6,737 nt of DNA from Actinomycetota bacterium. Lineage in GTDB: Bacteria > Actinomycetota > Acidimicrobiia > Spongiisociales > ZC4RG35. Positions within the stretch are counted from its first letter, which is position 1. Every line of letters starts with the position of its first letter. The notes beneath the pieces were generated by a model. It saw only the letters and a list, made by a program, of their open reading frames with translations, had not been told where the DNA came from and did no database searches. The DNA lies in contig QGUS01000093.1 of NCBI GenBank assembly GCA_003242515.1, forward strand, positions 1 through 6,737, given 5' to 3'. The position numbers and the translations under genes are program-made. Positions 5,074-6,737 of the stretch are shown here, one piece after another.

Positions 5074-6737
5074 ATGAAGAGATTTAGCCCCCGAATCTCT
5101 GCGGCCTTCGCGCTGACGCTCGTGCTCGCCTTCACCGTCCCGGCCGGAGCGGCGTCACCCGACAGCGCCTACGGCGATCCGGTCGGCGCCATCCCCGGAC
5201 AGGCGACGGTCGCCGACGAGCTCGAGACGCCCGACACCTTCTCCATCCTCTCCACCGGCAGCGTCTCGGTCACCTGGGGCGGCCACGGCCACGGGATCGG
5301 CATGCCGCAATGGGGCGCCCAGGCGATGGCCTTCAGCCAGGGCAAGAAGCACGAGGACATCCTCAAGCACTTCTACGAGGGCGTCCAGTTCGGCAAGACA
5401 GACCTGGAGGGCGGGACCATCAAGCAGTGGGGCAACCCCGTGCGGGTCGGCCTCGCCCAGGGCCAGAACTGGGTCAGGTTCCAGCCCAAGGGCGGCCCGG
5501 CCACCATCTGCTTCGGCCCCCGCCCGGACTCCTGCACCAACCACACCGCGGCCGCCAACGAGACCTGGATCGTGGGTCGCACCGGAACCGCCTGCGTGCT
5601 GAAGAAGGTCGTCGGCAGCGGCGAGGAGGAGGTCGCCAGTTTCGCCTGCTCCAATCCGGAGTCCGGGAAGCACGGCATCCAGTTCGCCACCGTCACCTGG
5701 GACCCGCAGCCCGGAGTCAAGATCTACTTCCCCACCTGGGCCTCGGCCCGTGACCTCTACGCCCGGGGCAAGATCGAGTTCATGACCGCTCCCTCGGGGC
5801 TGGTCAACGTCCGCGCCGCCATGGAACTCGAAGAGTACCTGTACGGCCTGGGCGAGGTGCCCAACACCTGGCACCCCGAGGCTCTCAAGGCCCAGGCGGT
5901 CGCCGCCCGCAGCTTCGCCCTCTACCGGATGTGGGCCGTGCGCAAGAACGCGGACGGCCTCCGGGTGGACTGCGGCTGCCACCTGCGCAACACCACCGCC
6001 GACCAGGCCTATCGCGGGTACGAGGACAGCGCCTCGGCGGGTCTCACCGAGGGCGACCCGGTCAACGGGGCGAAGTGGCTCGAGGCCGTGAACTCCACCA
6101 GGGGCAAGGCCATGTGGCACACCCATCACGGCAGTACCCGGGCCATCGAGGCCTACTACTTCGCCTCCACCGGCGGGGCCACCGAGAACAACCCCGACCG
6201 CTGGGGCGGGACGCAGTACCCATACCTGAAGTCCAAGAACGACCCGGGGGCCCGGTTCGAGACCGTCACCTACACGGCCTCGACCTTCGCCTCCAAGCTC
6301 GGGTTCGGGACCGGGACCGTGGAGCGGGTGCACATCCCGGAGCGCTACGCCTCGGGCCGCCCGAAGAAGGTGATCGTGAGCGGCAAGGACGGCTCGGGCA
6401 AGGCGCTGGTCAAGGAGTTCACCTCCTCGCAGTTCAAGAGCGCCCTGGGCTACGGGAAGGGCGACTGGGTCAAGGAGGTCACCGGGGTCCAGTTCGTCGA
6501 CGGGCCCATCCCCGGCGCACTGGTCCTCCACCAGCAGTCGACCGCGACCTGGTTCTACATCCAGGGCGGGCAGGCCGAGACTTTAGTCTACGGCCGGCCC
6601 GGTGACATCGCCCTCATGGGTGACTGGGACGGCGACGGCATCGACACCCCGGGCCTGTACCGCCAGTCCGACGGGTTCGTGTACCTCCGCAACTCCAACT
6701 CGTCCGGCAACGCCAGCGTCAGCTACTACTTCGGCCG
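5074..6737 (+). CDS. Secreted SpoIID/LytB-domain protein with Asp-Gly C-terminal repeats, cut off by the window edge
   Basis: Predicted exported cell-wall protein related to SpoIID (a lytic transglycosylase acting on peptidoglycan stripped of stem peptides) and LytB (amidase enhancer). The frame is open for 554 codons to the window end. It has a signal peptide: positively charged MKRFSPR, a hydrophobic core and an Ala-rich probable cleavage site near 26-27, with no lipobox Cys. Next comes a GGHGHGIGMPQWGAQAMA segment (69-86) followed by ILKHFYEG (96-103). The SpoIID core includes VRAAMELEEYLYGLGEVP (246-263), HPEALKAQAVAARSFALYRM (267-286), with E269 a likely key acidic residue, CGCHLRNTTADQAYRGY (300-316) and YYFASTGGATENN (361-373). 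The domain seems to end near 480. From about 493 a surface-repeat region begins, with GDIALMGDWDGDGIDTPGLY (510-529), a DxDGDGxxD calcium-loop-like motif. Six cysteines follow the signal peptide (146, 154, 174, 192, 300, 302). Sporulation need not be implied: such proteins are common in non-sporulating actinobacteria. Confidence 0.92.
   Translation, partial: MKRFSPRISAAFALTLVLAFTVPAGAASPDSAYGDPVGAIPGQATVADELETPDTFSILSTGSVSVTWGGHGHGIGMPQWGAQAMAFSQGKKHEDILKHFYEGVQFGKTDLEGGTIKQWGNPVRVGLAQGQNWVRFQPKGGPATICFGPRPDSCTNHTAAANETWIVGRTGTACVLKKVVGSGEEEVASFACSNPESGKHGIQFATVTWDPQPGVKIYFPTWASARDLYARGKIEFMTAPSGLVNVRAAMELEEYLYGLGEVPNTWHPEALKAQAVAARSFALYRMWAVRKNADGLRVDCGCHLRNTTADQAYRGYEDSASAGLTEGDPVNGAKWLEAVNSTRGKAMWHTHHGSTRAIEAYYFASTGGATENNPDRWGGTQYPYLKSKNDPGARFETVTYTASTFASKLGFGTGTVERVHIPERYASGRPKKVIVSGKDGSGKALVKEFTSSQFKSALGYGKGDWVKEVTGVQFVDGPIPGALVLHQQSTATWFYIQGGQAETLVYGRPGDIALMGDWDGDGIDTPGLYRQSDGFVYLRNSNSSGNASVSYYFG

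Noticed and set aside
4406..5077. 223-codon plus-strand frame across the membrane-protein gene and the divergent gap
   Set aside because: It is antisense to a gene with a good RBS and membrane-helix pattern, is Ala/Arg/Pro/Thr-rich, and would run through the RBS and start of the SpoIID gene.
5155..6531. 458-codon open frame on the minus strand
   Set aside because: It lies antisense to the SpoIID-domain gene. The product is a Gly/Val/Leu/Ala/Asp-rich low-complexity sequence without motifs or a Shine-Dalgarno.

Overview
This is a high-GC window with strong G/C third-position bias and tightly packed genes. The protein set suggests a Gram-positive, actinobacterial organism: a secreted SpoIID/LytB-type protein with Asp-Gly-rich surface repeats, a WbaP-like sugar transferase with an adjacent lipid-linked glycan flippase, and an M17 aminopeptidase. 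The class could be Acidimicrobiia or a relative, but that placement is a guess from gene style, not a sequence match.

Layout. Positions 1-5022 are read leftward (minus strand) as five closely spaced genes. In transcription order they are a 250-residue polytopic membrane protein of unknown function (5022-4270), leucyl aminopeptidase PepA (4255-2831), a 98-residue GNAT-like acetyltransferase (2834-2538), a polyprenyl-phosphate sugar transferase (2481-1204), and a polysaccharide flippase (1207 to beyond position 1, so its C-terminus is missing). Two junctions (pepA/GNAT and transferase/flippase) are ATGA overlaps. The membrane protein/pepA junction is 14 nt and carries a good Shine-Dalgarno. The only sizeable gap in the leftward run is 56 bp (2482-2537), between the aminopeptidase group and the glycan group; a new transcript may start there. 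Positions 5074-6737 are read rightward as one secreted SpoIID/LytB-domain protein that runs off the right edge. A 51-bp divergent gap separates it from the leftward run.

How the genes fit together. The transferase loads the first sugar-phosphate onto the polyprenyl carrier and the flippase moves the finished lipid-linked glycan across the membrane, so they look like the start of a surface-polysaccharide cluster extending left of the window. The secreted SpoIID-like protein probably acts on cell-wall glycan. PepA and the small acetyltransferase are cytoplasmic housekeeping proteins. No rRNA, tRNA, CRISPR array, insertion sequence, attachment site or convincing intrinsic terminator was seen. 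The window is mostly ordinary. The parts most worth a second look are the domain order and C-terminal repeats of the SpoIID protein, its single TTA codon, and the unknown membrane protein tied to pepA.
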